A stretch of 64,000 nt of DNA from Nocardioides sp. YR527. Its GTDB lineage: Bacteria; Actinomycetota; Actinomycetes; Propionibacteriales; Nocardioidaceae. The stretch lies in assembly GCF_900101045.1 (NCBI RefSeq), contig NZ_FNFN01000002.1, positions 620,001 to 684,000 on the forward strand, given 5' to 3'. Both the position numbers and the translations under genes were made by a program. Shown here piece after piece: positions 34,862-42,415 of this stretch (positions are counted from its first letter, which is position 1; the number at the start of each line of letters is the position of its first letter). The notes beneath the pieces are model-generated. The model saw nothing but the letters and a program-made list of their open reading frames with translations. It was not told the origin of the DNA and ran no database searches.

Positions 34862-35724
34862 GCGACGACCGCCTTCGGGAGCAGGCCCTGGGGCCGGAAC
34901 AGGAGTACGACCAGGAAGACCAGGTGGCCGGCGAGGACGCCGTAGGCCGGGTCGATCTGGGCGCCGACGGTCTGCGCGACGCCGAGCACGAGGCCGCCGA
35001 GGAGCGTGCCCCACAGCGAGCCGAGCCCACCGATGATGACCGCCTCGAAGGCGAAGATCAGGACCAGATCCCCGTACGTCGGACTGAACTGCGTCGACAT
35101 GCCGAGGAAGACTCCGGCCAGGGCGACGGTGCCGATGGCGATCGCGGTGGCCAGGGCGTACATGTGCCTCTCGTCGATCCCCATCAGCGTGGCCGCCTCG
35201 GGGTCGTCCTTGGTCGCGCGCATGGCGCGGCCGATGCGGGTGTGGGAGAGGTAGAGCTGCAGGCCGACGATGACGGCGACCGCCACCACGAGCGTGATCA
35301 GCGAGAAGACGCCGATACGTAGGTCGCCCAGCTCCACCGACGAGGTCGACAGGTCGCCGATCGAGATCTTGCGGGAGTCGGCGGTGAAGATCTCCTGGAG
35401 CAGGTTGGCGCCGATGACCGCCAGGCCGAACGAGACCAGCAGCGGCGACAGCTCGCCGTGGCGCAGCGCCTTGTTGAACAGGCCGCGCTGGATCGCGTAG
35501 CCGACCGCGGCGAGCACGGGGATCACGATGGCGATGGTGAGGAACGACGGCATCCCGGTCAGCTGGACGAGCCAGAACGCCAGATAGGCGGAGGCGACCG
35601 CGAGGACGCCGTGGGCGAGGTTGACGATCCGCATCACGCCGAAGATGAGGCTCAGACCGCAGGCGAGGAGTGCGTACTGCCCGCCGAGCAGGAGTCCTTG
35701 GAGGACCGCGTTGATCCAGTCCAT
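34858..35724 (-). CDS. livH: branched-chain-type ABC transporter permease
   Basis: A 288-residue LivH-type permease: MDWINAVLQGLLLGGQYALLACGLSLIFGVMRIVNLAHG is the classic N-terminal pattern (split here for length), with MRATKDDPEAATLMGID as cytoplasmic loop and FEAVIIGGLGSLWGTLLGG near the end. It shares one base with the livF stop (TGATG) and overlaps livM by ATGA, so livF-livH-livM are translationally coupled. Confidence 0.94.
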   Translation of the reverse strand: MDWINAVLQGLLLGGQYALLACGLSLIFGVMRIVNLAHGVLAVASAYLAFWLVQLTGMPSFLTIAIVIPVLAAVGYAIQRGLFNKALRHGELSPLLVSFGLAVIGANLLQEIFTADSRKISIGDLSTSSVELGDLRIGVFSLITLVVAVAVIVGLQLYLSHTRIGRAMRATKDDPEAATLMGIDERHMYALATAIAIGTVALAGVFLGMSTQFSPTYGDLVLIFAFEAVIIGGLGSLWGTLLGGLVLGVAQTVGAQIDPAYGVLAGHLVFLVVLLFRPQGLLPKAVVA

Positions 35725-36452
35725 CAGCCGGCCTCCCTTCCTTCCGAGGCATCGACCCCGAAGTACGCCGCCTGGACCTGCTCCCGGGTGACCTCGGCCG
35801 CGGCGCCCTCGAGGACGGTCCGGCCCTCGAGGAGGCACTGCACCCGGTCGGCGACCGTGAGTGCCTGGGTGAGGTCCTGCTCGACCACGAGCACCGTCGT
35901 CCCCTTCTCCGCGATGGTGGGAAGCGCTCGGTAGATGTCGGCGATCACGACCGGGGCGAGGCCGAGCGAGACCTCGTCGAGCAGGAGCAGCTTCGGGTTG
36001 GACATCAGCGCCCGGCCGATGGCGGTCGCCTGCTGCTCGCCGCCGGAGAGGTGGGCTCCGCGGCGCGTCCTCAGCTCCTCGAGCAGCGGGAACGCGTCGT
36101 AGACGGTCCGGAGGTTCCAGGGGCCGGGCCGGCGTCCGTGCGCGCCGACCTTGAGGTTCTCCTCGACGGTGAGCGAGGCGAAGATCCGGCGTCCTTCCGG
36201 CGTGAGCGCGATGCCCTCGCGTACCCGTCGGTGGGCGGGGGTGTGGGAGACGTTGTGGCCGTCGAAGCGGATCTGGCCGGCGCTCGGCCGGAGCAGGCCG
36301 GCGATGGTCTTCAGCAGCGTGGACTTGCCGGCGCCGTTGGCGCCGATCACCGCCAGTGTCTCGCCTTCGGCGACGGTGAGGGTGATGCCGTGCAGGGCAC
36401 GGAAGTCGCCGTAGGCGACGTCGATCGCGTCGACCTCGAGCAGGGTGGTCAT
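35724..36452 (-). CDS. livF: branched-chain-type ABC transporter ATPase LivF
   Basis: A 242-residue ATPase: Walker A GANGAGKST (37-45), signature LSGGEQQATAIGRALM and Walker B LLLLDEVSLGLAP. The ATG at 36452 has GAGGAAGG just upstream, so it is the true start even though the frame stays open far upstream through the 108-bp tandem repeats. It is separated from livG by those repeats rather than overlapping it, unlike every other junction in this operon. Confidence 0.94.
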   Translation of the reverse strand: MTTLLEVDAIDVAYGDFRALHGITLTVAEGETLAVIGANGAGKSTLLKTIAGLLRPSAGQIRFDGHNVSHTPAHRRVREGIALTPEGRRIFASLTVEENLKVGAHGRRPGPWNLRTVYDAFPLLEELRTRRGAHLSGGEQQATAIGRALMSNPKLLLLDEVSLGLAPVVIADIYRALPTIAEKGTTVLVVEQDLTQALTVADRVQCLLEGRTVLEGAAAEVTREQVQAAYFGVDASEGREAG

Positions 36453-36460
36453 CGGCCTTC

Positions 36461-36780
36461 CTCGGATGCTGACCGAGGTAACTCGGTGAACGGGTGCTTG
36501 CTTCGTGGAACTCCGCACGGGGAGTGCGCGCCGACCGAGGTACCTCGGTGAGCATTCACCAAGGCGCCCCGGGATGTTGACCGAGGTAACTCGGTGAACG
36601 CGTGCTTGCTTCGTGGAACTCCGCACGGGGAGTGCGCGCCGACCGAGGTACCTCGGTGAGCATTCACCAGGGCGCCCCGGGATGCTGACCGAGGTAACTC
36701 GGTGAACGCGTGCTTGCTTCGTGGAACTCCGCACGGGGAGTAACCGCCGACCGGGGTACCTCGGTGAGCACTCGCCGGGC
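36461..36780. repeat. three 108-bp direct tandem repeats between livG and livF
   Basis: Units 36461-36568, 36569-36676 and 36677-36780 (last one incomplete) are nearly identical with a period of exactly 108 bp. Each unit holds an imperfect ACCGAGGTAACTCGGT and a perfect palindrome ACCGAGGTACCTCGGT about 62 bp apart, with a smaller CTCCGCACGGGGAG hairpin between. The third unit differs most (GAGTAACCGCCGACCGGGG). Since 108 is divisible by three, frames stay open across the array, but there is no start signal that would make it coding. Confidence 0.92.
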
Positions 36781-37560
36781 TCACTGGTCCTCCAGGTCGG
36801 GGGAGCCGAGATAGACGGCGGCGACGGCGTCGCTCGCCATCACCTCGCGTGGGTCGCCGGTGGCGACGACGTCGCCCTGCGCCAGGCACATCAACCGGTC
36901 CACGACCTGCAACAACGCGTGCACGATGTGCTCGATCCAGACGACTCCGGTGCCGTTGTCGCGGATCGCCGAGATGGTCTCGATCAGGGCGGGCAGCTCG
37001 TGCTCGGTGAGACCGCCGGCGATCTCGTCGAGGAGCAGCAGCCGCGGCTGGGTGGCCAGCGCGCGGGCGAGCTCGAGCCGCTTGCGGTCGAGCAGCCGCA
37101 GCGAGCCGGCGGGGGTGTTGGCCAGGCGGGTCAGGTCGGCCGTCTCCAGCGCCTCCCATGCCTGCGCGGCTGCCTCGCGACGACGCTTGCCCGCACCGAA
37201 GGTGGACCCGACCAGCACGTTCTCGAAGACGGTGAGCCCCTCGAAGGGGCGGGGGATCTGGAACGTACGCCCGATCCCGAGGGCCGTGCGGCGGGCCGCC
37301 GGCATCCGGGTGACGTCGGTGCCGTCGAAGCGGATGGTGCCCGCGTCGACCGGGAGCGTGCCGGTCACCAGGTTGAGCAGCGTGGACTTGCCGGCGCCGT
37401 TGGGGCCGACGATGCCTAGCGCCTCGCCCGCGGCCACGTGGAAGGAGACCGAGCGGGCGGTGACGACCTGGCCGAACGCCTTGGCCAGGCCTTCGGCCTC
37501 CAGCAGCGCGCCGGCGGGCGCGCTGCTGGAGGCGTCGAGCGTTGGTTGAACAGAGGTCAC
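36781..37560 (-). CDS. livG: branched-chain-type ABC transporter ATPase LivG
   Basis: A 259-residue ATPase with Walker A GPNGAGKST (52-60), the LivG-specific GIGRTFQIPRPF (Q-loop region) and Walker B RLLLLDEIAGGL. The ABC signature reads GSLRLLDRKRLELARAL instead of LSGGQ, a variation I associate with part of the LivG family. The GTG at 37560 overlaps the stop of livK (GTGA). It is followed by the 108-bp tandem repeats rather than directly by livF. Confidence 0.93.
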   Translation of the reverse strand: MTSVQPTLDASSSAPAGALLEAEGLAKAFGQVVTARSVSFHVAAGEALGIVGPNGAGKSTLLNLVTGTLPVDAGTIRFDGTDVTRMPAARRTALGIGRTFQIPRPFEGLTVFENVLVGSTFGAGKRRREAAAQAWEALETADLTRLANTPAGSLRLLDRKRLELARALATQPRLLLLDEIAGGLTEHELPALIETISAIRDNGTGVVWIEHIVHALLQVVDRLMCLAQGDVVATGDPREVMASDAVAAVYLGSPDLEDQ

Positions 37561-38849
37561 TTGAGCGCCTCGGGCTCGCCCCCGAGAGGTACGTCGGGAG
37601 CCAGCGAGTTCTGCACGACGACCAGCTCGAACGGGTGCTCCCCGCCCTCGACCTGGCGCCACTGACCGCCCGCGAGCGAGGTCTTGGCGACGTACGGCGG
37701 GACGTTCGCGTCCTTGCCCCAGGCGACGTCACCGACGACCGTGGAGACCTCGAGGCCGGAGAGGGCCTTGGTGATCGCGTCGGCGTCGGTCGAGCCGGCC
37801 TCGGTCACGGCCGCGGTCGCGACCTCGAAGAGCGCGTGCGCGAAGCCGAGCGGCTGGGTCCACTGCTTGCCGGTCTTCTCCTCGTACGCATCCGCCAGCT
37901 CCTGCGCGGACTGGCCGGTCAGCGAGGACTTGTAGGGCGCGGTCGGGGTCCACCACACCTCGGTGGAGAGGTTGTGGGCGATCGGGCCCAGCGCCTCGAC
38001 GGAGGACGGGAACAGGAGCGCCTTGCCGATGGTCGCGACCTTCGGGTTGTAGCCCTGCTGCTTGGCCTGCTGCCAGAACGTGGTGAAGTCCGGCGGGATC
38101 GGGACGCCGACCAGGACGTCGTGACCCTTGAAGGCGCTGATCTGGGCGGAGAAGTCCTTGGTGCCGTTGGGGTAGTTGCCCGGGTTGTCGATCTTGACCC
38201 CGGACGCCTCGGTCAGCGCCGGGAAGTTGGCGCCCCAGGCCTCGCCGTCGGGATCCTTCGGGAACAGGCCGCCGGCCTTCTTGTTGTTGGGGACCTTGCC
38301 CCAGATGTCGGCGTAGACCGTCGCGACGTCCTCCAGGCCCCAGAAGAAGTGGTAGCTGTACTTCAGGTCGGCCGGCTTGTCGCCGCTGCGGATCGCGAAG
38401 GGCTGCCACGGGGCGACCGTGGTGATGCACGGGATCGAGTTGGCCTCGCACTGCTCCGAGACCGGGTTGACGATGTCGGGCGTCGAGGAGGCGACGATGA
38501 TGTCGGCGCCGTCCTTGTTGATCAGGTCGCCGGCCACCGTCCCGGCCTTCGTGGTGTCGCTCTGCGCGTCGCGCACCACGATCTCGACGTCCAGCTCCTT
38601 GTCGCCCGCCTTGACCGGGTGGTCCTTGAAGTAGGCCTCCATCTCGTCGACGACGAAGCTGTTCGCCTCGCCGAAGGGCGCCGAGGAGCCCGTCTCGGTC
38701 GAGACGAACCCGATGGTGAGCGTGTCCTCGCCGCCACCGCTTTCGTCGTCGATGCCGCCCGACCCGCAGGCCGTCAAGGTCAGCGCCATCGCTGCGACAC
38801 CGGCGGCGGCCATGCTCAGGCCGCGTCCGGTGGTGAGTCCGTTGCGCAC
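37557..38849 (-). CDS. livK: branched-chain-type ABC transporter substrate-binding lipoprotein
   Basis: A 430-residue periplasmic-binding-type protein. The signal peptide ends in the lipobox LTAC (Cys28), so it is a membrane-anchored lipoprotein. LTIGFVSTETGSSAPFGEANSF and VVASSTPDIVNPVSEQCEANSIPCITT are typical of type-1 (LivK-like) binding proteins. It is the first gene of livK-G-F-H-M; here the SBP leads the operon. GTG at 38849 follows AAGGAGACGTAC. An AraC regulator gene lies upstream on the same strand. Substrate unknown. Confidence 0.92.
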   Translation of the reverse strand: MRNGLTTGRGLSMAAAGVAAMALTLTACGSGGIDDESGGGEDTLTIGFVSTETGSSAPFGEANSFVVDEMEAYFKDHPVKAGDKELDVEIVVRDAQSDTTKAGTVAGDLINKDGADIIVASSTPDIVNPVSEQCEANSIPCITTVAPWQPFAIRSGDKPADLKYSYHFFWGLEDVATVYADIWGKVPNNKKAGGLFPKDPDGEAWGANFPALTEASGVKIDNPGNYPNGTKDFSAQISAFKGHDVLVGVPIPPDFTTFWQQAKQQGYNPKVATIGKALLFPSSVEALGPIAHNLSTEVWWTPTAPYKSSLTGQSAQELADAYEEKTGKQWTQPLGFAHALFEVATAAVTEAGSTDADAITKALSGLEVSTVVGDVAWGKDANVPPYVAKTSLAGGQWRQVEGGEHPFELVVVQNSLAPDVPLGGEPEALK

Positions 38850-39018
38850 GTACGTCTCCTTAGAGAGTGTGGGGTGTTCGAGAGTGTCGTCCGCCACCGC
38901 CCCTACAGGTGGGAAGCAGGGTCTGGTTGGCGGAAAATCGCATGGAAGACCTATCGGACTTTGGTGGACTTGTCACCCTTTCGCGCCGAGAAGTGAGTTG
39001 TGACGTACGAAACTCGGG

Positions 39019-39993
39019 TCAGGCGCGGGCGGCGCGGCGTACGTCTCCGGCGGCGACGCCGAAGCGCTTGCGGAAGGCCTGGGAGAAGTACGAGGCCGAG
39101 GTGAAGCCGCACTTCTCGGCGACGTCGACGGTGCGGATCGCCGGGTCCGAGCCGGTGGCGAGCATCGTGTAGGCGAGCTCGAGGCGGCGGCCGAGGATGT
39201 GACGGGGGACGCTGGTGCCGGCGTCGGCGAAGAGCCGGGAGAGGTGGCGTTCGGAGATGCCGGCGCCCGCGGCGACGTTGGTGGCGGAGAGGCCGGGGTC
39301 GGCGAGATGGTCCTCGATGAACGCCTTCGCCGCGGCCCGGTGGGCAGTGGCCAGGGAGACCTTCCCGGCAGTGGCGATCACCGAGATCAGGTCGAGAACG
39401 GCACCCTCGTCGGCGGGCACGGGATCGTGGGGCCGCAGGGCGCGGCCGACCATCTGCACGAGGGCTCGGCCGTGCGGGTCCTGGTCGCGGCCGGCGTCGA
39501 GGACGAGCGGCTCCGGCATCGACGTGATTCCGGTACGAGCCGCGAAGGCGTCCACCGGGACCTTGACCGCGAGCTCCTCGAGGCCGTGCCCGAAGCCCCG
39601 CAGGAAGGGCGCGTCGACGTCGCACACGATCAGCTGTCCGGGCCGGATGACCTTGCGACGGCCGGCGTACTCCAGGATCGCCTCGCCGCGGAGGCTGGCG
39701 TAGACGGCGATCGACCGTGCCGGGATCTCCTTGACGAGGCTGGCCGGACGCTCGACGACGTGGCGGGTGGCCCGGACCCGCGCCAGATGGATCTCGTCGA
39801 GCTGCAGGTTGACCTCCTGCGCGTCGAACCCGTGGCCGTCGATGGGCCGGCAGGAGAGCGCGATCAGGGCGCTGGCGTTGTGGCGTTCCCAGGCCTCGAC
39901 CTGCGCGTCCGTGTTCAGCCGGCTGGTCTCGAAGACCTCCGGGCGGCGAACCCGCGCGACGAGGGGGGCTGGATCGTCTCCGGCTGGCGGCAC
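39019..39993 (-). CDS. AraC-family transcriptional regulator
   Basis: A 324-residue regulator: N-terminal cupin-like AraC-binding domain, then a double HTH (HLADPGLSATNVAAGAGISERHLSRLF and VDVAEKCGFTSASYFSQAFRKRFG). GTG at 39993 is exactly 6 bp from TAGAGT on the minus strand (40005-40000), a likely -10, so the mRNA is probably leaderless. It sits upstream of the liv operon on the same strand (169-bp gap) and is the best candidate to control it. Confidence 0.9.
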   Translation of the reverse strand: MPPAGDDPAPLVARVRRPEVFETSRLNTDAQVEAWERHNASALIALSCRPIDGHGFDAQEVNLQLDEIHLARVRATRHVVERPASLVKEIPARSIAVYASLRGEAILEYAGRRKVIRPGQLIVCDVDAPFLRGFGHGLEELAVKVPVDAFAARTGITSMPEPLVLDAGRDQDPHGRALVQMVGRALRPHDPVPADEGAVLDLISVIATAGKVSLATAHRAAAKAFIEDHLADPGLSATNVAAGAGISERHLSRLFADAGTSVPRHILGRRLELAYTMLATGSDPAIRTVDVAEKCGFTSASYFSQAFRKRFGVAAGDVRRAARA

Positions 39994-40032
39994 GGCCCGA
40001 CTCTACGGTGTGCCGCGAGCCACGGCGATGAC

Positions 40033-40051
40033 TTAGGGAAGACTAACCTTT
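40033..40051 (+). promoter_or_regulatory. DtxR/IdeR-like iron box upstream of dps
   Basis: TTAGGGAAGACTAACCTTT matches 14 of 19 positions of the DtxR/IdeR consensus TTAGGTTAGGCTAACCTAA, with the right half CTAACCT intact. It lies 79 bp before the dps start and 40 bp before the divergent AraC start. Confidence 0.55.
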
Positions 40052-40129
40052 CTGGAATGGTTCAAGAAAAGGTGGCACAGTGGGTGTCACCAAGAAGGAC
40101 CCACATCTATCCAGGGGGATACACCGAAC

Positions 40130-40660
40130 ATGGCCACGCAGACCGCCACGAGCAGCGCCACCCACACCTCGCACCCGGCGTTCGTCCCGAGCCCGGCGTT
40201 CGCGACGCAGATGCAGCGCCTGCTCGTCGATCTGACCGAGCTCAGCCTGCAGGGCAAGCAGTTGCACTGGAACGTCGTCGGCAAGAACTTCCGCGACATG
40301 CACCTCGTCCTCGACGAGGTCGTCGACGCGGCGCGCGACTTCACCGACGAGGTCGCCGAGCGCATGCGTGCGCTCTACATCCTCCCCGACGGCCGCACCG
40401 GCACCGTCGCCGAGGACACCACCCTCGCGCCGCTCCCGGCGACCGAGGTCGACACCGCGACGGCCGCCGACCTCGCCGCCGCCGCGCTCTACGCCACCTC
40501 GAAGACCGCTCGCGACATCCACGACGACATCGACTCCGAGGACCCGACCACCGCCGACCTGCTGCACGCGATCATCACCCGCGTCGAGCAGCTCGCCTGG
40601 TTCATCGACTCAGAGAACCGCGTCGCCAACCAGTCCAAGCCGGCGCAGATCACCGTCTGA
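40130..40660 (+). CDS. dps: Dps-family DNA-binding ferritin
   Basis: A 176-residue Dps protein. The inter-subunit ferroxidase ligands are present: His46 (QLHWNVVG), His58, Asp62/Glu63 region, and Asp73 and Glu77 (TDEVAER). The N-terminal tail is Thr/Ser/Ala-rich and not lysine-rich, so direct DNA binding through the tail is uncertain. It stores iron with H2O2 and protects DNA. GGGGGATACACCGAAC precedes the ATG. An iron box upstream indicates iron-dependent control; a terminator follows. Confidence 0.95.
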   Translation: MATQTATSSATHTSHPAFVPSPAFATQMQRLLVDLTELSLQGKQLHWNVVGKNFRDMHLVLDEVVDAARDFTDEVAERMRALYILPDGRTGTVAEDTTLAPLPATEVDTATAADLAAAALYATSKTARDIHDDIDSEDPTTADLLHAIITRVEQLAWFIDSENRVANQSKPAQITV

Positions 40661-40674
40661 GATCTTTCCCCTAA

Positions 40675-40709
40675 GACGGCGTCCCGCGAGTTGCTCGCGG
40701 GGCGCCGTC
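40675..40709. terminator. 16-bp hairpin between dps and the facing reductase gene
   Basis: GACGGCGTCCCGCGAG (40675-40690), loop TTG, and its complement (40694-40709) with one G-U pair. CTTCGTTTGTG follows on the plus strand, so it terminates dps; it may also serve the facing gene that stops at 40725. Confidence 0.8.
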
Positions 40710-40724
40710 CTTCGTTTGTGTGCG

Positions 40725-41990
40725 CTACCGGCGCAGCAGCGTTCGGAGGCTCTGGGTCGGATCCGCAAGATCAGATGCACGTACGTCGGCAGCACGGTCG
40801 ATCAGCCGGCGCGCTGCTTTCGCGGCGTTGGCGTCATCGACCGCGACCGCGCCGAGGAGGCGCTCACCGCGGAGCGTGAAGACGGCGAACGGCGGCTCGC
40901 CGACCACGCCGCGTACGACTGTCTGATGCTCGGCGTCCGGCGACCGCATCTCGCCGACCCCCTCGACGTGGAGGCCGTAGCGGTCCGACCACCACCAGGG
41001 AGCGGTGGCGGGCGGAGGCGGGGACCCGAGGATCGTCGCGGCCGCCCGGGCACCGTCCAGCTGTGCAGCCTCCCAGTGCTCGGCACGGTGGTGGTCGCGG
41101 AGCCGGGAGCAGTCGCCGACCGCAAGCACCGACGGGTGGCTGGTCGTCTGGTCGGCGTCGACGAGGATCCCGCGCGAGGTCTCGAGGCCGGCGGCCTCGG
41201 CGAGGCCGGCCTCGGGTACCAGCCCGACGGCGAGGAGCACGGCGTCGAACTCCCGCGAGTCCGGCTCACCCTTCAGCTGCGCCGCGATGCCGGTCGGGGA
41301 CTCCAGCAACGTCTCGACCGTGGTCGTCAGCGCCTCCACACCGTGGTCGGCGTGAAGACCGTGCAGCCAGGTCGCCACCTCGATTCCGACCGCCGCCGCG
41401 AGCGGCGGCGCGAGCGGGTCGACCAGCACGACCTCGACCCCCAGCCCACGCGCGGTCGAGGCCACCTCGGCCCCGATCAGCCCGCCGCCCACGATCAGCA
41501 GCCGGGCCCCGGGCACGAGCGACGTACGCAACCGATCGGCGTCCGAGACCTCCCGGAGCACATGGATCGGCGATACGACGGGACGTTCTCGTCGTTTACC
41601 GGTCGGTAGTGCGGCAGGAACGTCCCGTCGTACCTGAGCGATCGCGGGCAGGACCGCACGACCACCCGTGGCGAGGACGATCCGGTCGGCGGTCAGCACC
41701 TGCCCGTCGGCCAGCTCGACCTCACCGGCGTCCGGGCGCATCGCGACCGCGACGGTGTCCCCGACCAGCGAGACCCGCTGGTCGGCGTACCACTCCGCAG
41801 GCTGGAGCGCGATCGACTCGAGATCACGAGCGCCGGCGAGGTAGTCCTTGGAGAGCGGCGGGCGGTCGTAGGGGACCGCGTCGGCGGAGAGGAGCGTCAG
41901 CTCGCCGACGAACCCGTTCTTCCGCAGCTCCGCGACGGTCGACACACCGGCGATCCCGCCACCGACGACGAGGACCGACGAGACCGTCAC
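40725..41990 (-). CDS. FAD-dependent ferredoxin reductase with in-frame palindromic insertion
   Basis: A 421-residue reductase of the rhodocoxin/putidaredoxin reductase type. VVGGGIAGVSTVAEL binds FAD, LIVGGGLIGAEVASTARGLG binds NAD(P)H, and SVLAVGDCSRL is the second FAD motif. The Arg/Pro-rich segment around residues 120-139 (VRRDVPAALPTGKRRERPVV) is not part of the family and is encoded by a palindrome (41574-41632). GTG at 41990 overlaps the stop of the Rieske gene (GTGA), so the two are a coupled electron chain for an oxygenase encoded elsewhere. Confidence 0.9.
   Translation of the reverse strand: MTVSSVLVVGGGIAGVSTVAELRKNGFVGELTLLSADAVPYDRPPLSKDYLAGARDLESIALQPAEWYADQRVSLVGDTVAVAMRPDAGEVELADGQVLTADRIVLATGGRAVLPAIAQVRRDVPAALPTGKRRERPVVSPIHVLREVSDADRLRTSLVPGARLLIVGGGLIGAEVASTARGLGVEVVLVDPLAPPLAAAVGIEVATWLHGLHADHGVEALTTTVETLLESPTGIAAQLKGEPDSREFDAVLLAVGLVPEAGLAEAAGLETSRGILVDADQTTSHPSVLAVGDCSRLRDHHRAEHWEAAQLDGARAAATILGSPPPPATAPWWWSDRYGLHVEGVGEMRSPDAEHQTVVRGVVGEPPFAVFTLRGERLLGAVAVDDANAAKAARRLIDRAADVRASDLADPTQSLRTLLRR
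41574..41632. repeat. 59-bp palindromic element inside the reductase gene
   Basis: Perfect 15-bp arms, TACGACGGGACGTTC (41574-41588) and GAACGTCCCGTCGTA (41618-41632), around a 29-bp centre containing ACCGGTCGGT. It lies within the coding frame and keeps it open. Its size and symmetry suggest an inserted mobile palindrome. Confidence 0.75.
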
Positions 41991-42334
41991 GGACGCTCGT
42001 TCGGGAACAGGTAGACCTCCCCGTCACGCACCTCGACCCGGTGCGGGACGGTGTCCCGGGTGGCCGGGAGCCCGTCGACCTTGCCGGTCTTGAGGTTGAA
42101 CCGCGAGGAGTGCAGGGGGCACTCGACGTCGCCGTCCTCGACCCAGCCCTCGGCCAGCGAGGCGGTCTCGTGGGTGCAGGTGTCGTTGAGGGCCCAGCAG
42201 GTGCCGTCGTCGTCGCGCAGGATGGCGATGTCGTCCTCGGTGCCGGTGATGTCGGAGGAGATCGCGATCCCCTCACCCTCCGGGATGTCGTCGACGGACG
42301 CGACGCGGATTCCTGTGCTGTTTCCGGTGTCCAT
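41987..42334 (-). CDS. Rieske [2Fe-2S] ferredoxin
   Basis: A 115-residue Rieske protein with Cys53-x-His55 (DTCTHETA) and Cys72-x2-His75 (VECPLHSSRF), the ligands of the 2Fe-2S cluster. It is the usual size of biphenyl/naphthalene-dioxygenase-type ferredoxins. It is coupled to the following reductase gene (GTGA overlap), giving a two-component electron supply; no terminal oxygenase is in this window. ATG at 42334 is preferred over an upstream frame extension to 42373. Confidence 0.93.
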   Translation of the reverse strand: MDTGNSTGIRVASVDDIPEGEGIAISSDITGTEDDIAILRDDDGTCWALNDTCTHETASLAEGWVEDGDVECPLHSSRFNLKTGKVDGLPATRDTVPHRVEVRDGEVYLFPNERP

Positions 42335-42361
42335 GCCCCCATCTTCCAATGCCGGGCACAA

Positions 42362-42395
42362 GGAACCGGCCACCTCCCCCGAGGTGGCCGGTTCC
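42362..42395 (-). terminator. 15-bp-arm hairpin after the polyester hydrolase gene
   Basis: GGAACCGGCCACCTC (42362-42376), loop CCCC, and its exact complement (42381-42395). It is 20 bp past the hydrolase stop on the minus strand and also precedes the Rieske gene, so it separates the two. Confidence 0.85.
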
Positions 42396-42415
42396 GTACG
42401 CCCGAAGCGGGTGGA

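Noticed and set aside
33797..35752. LivM frame read as one very long protein with LivH
   Set aside because: The upstream part is the shadow of livH; LivM begins at 34861 with an ATGA overlap.
36453..36734. In-frame N-terminal extension of LivF made of 36-residue repeats
   Set aside because: LivF has a good ribosome site and family-typical start at 36452; the extension exists only because 108 is a multiple of three.
36461..36780. Tandem repeats as a CRISPR array
   Set aside because: The whole 108-bp unit is repeated, with no unique spacers and no cas genes nearby.
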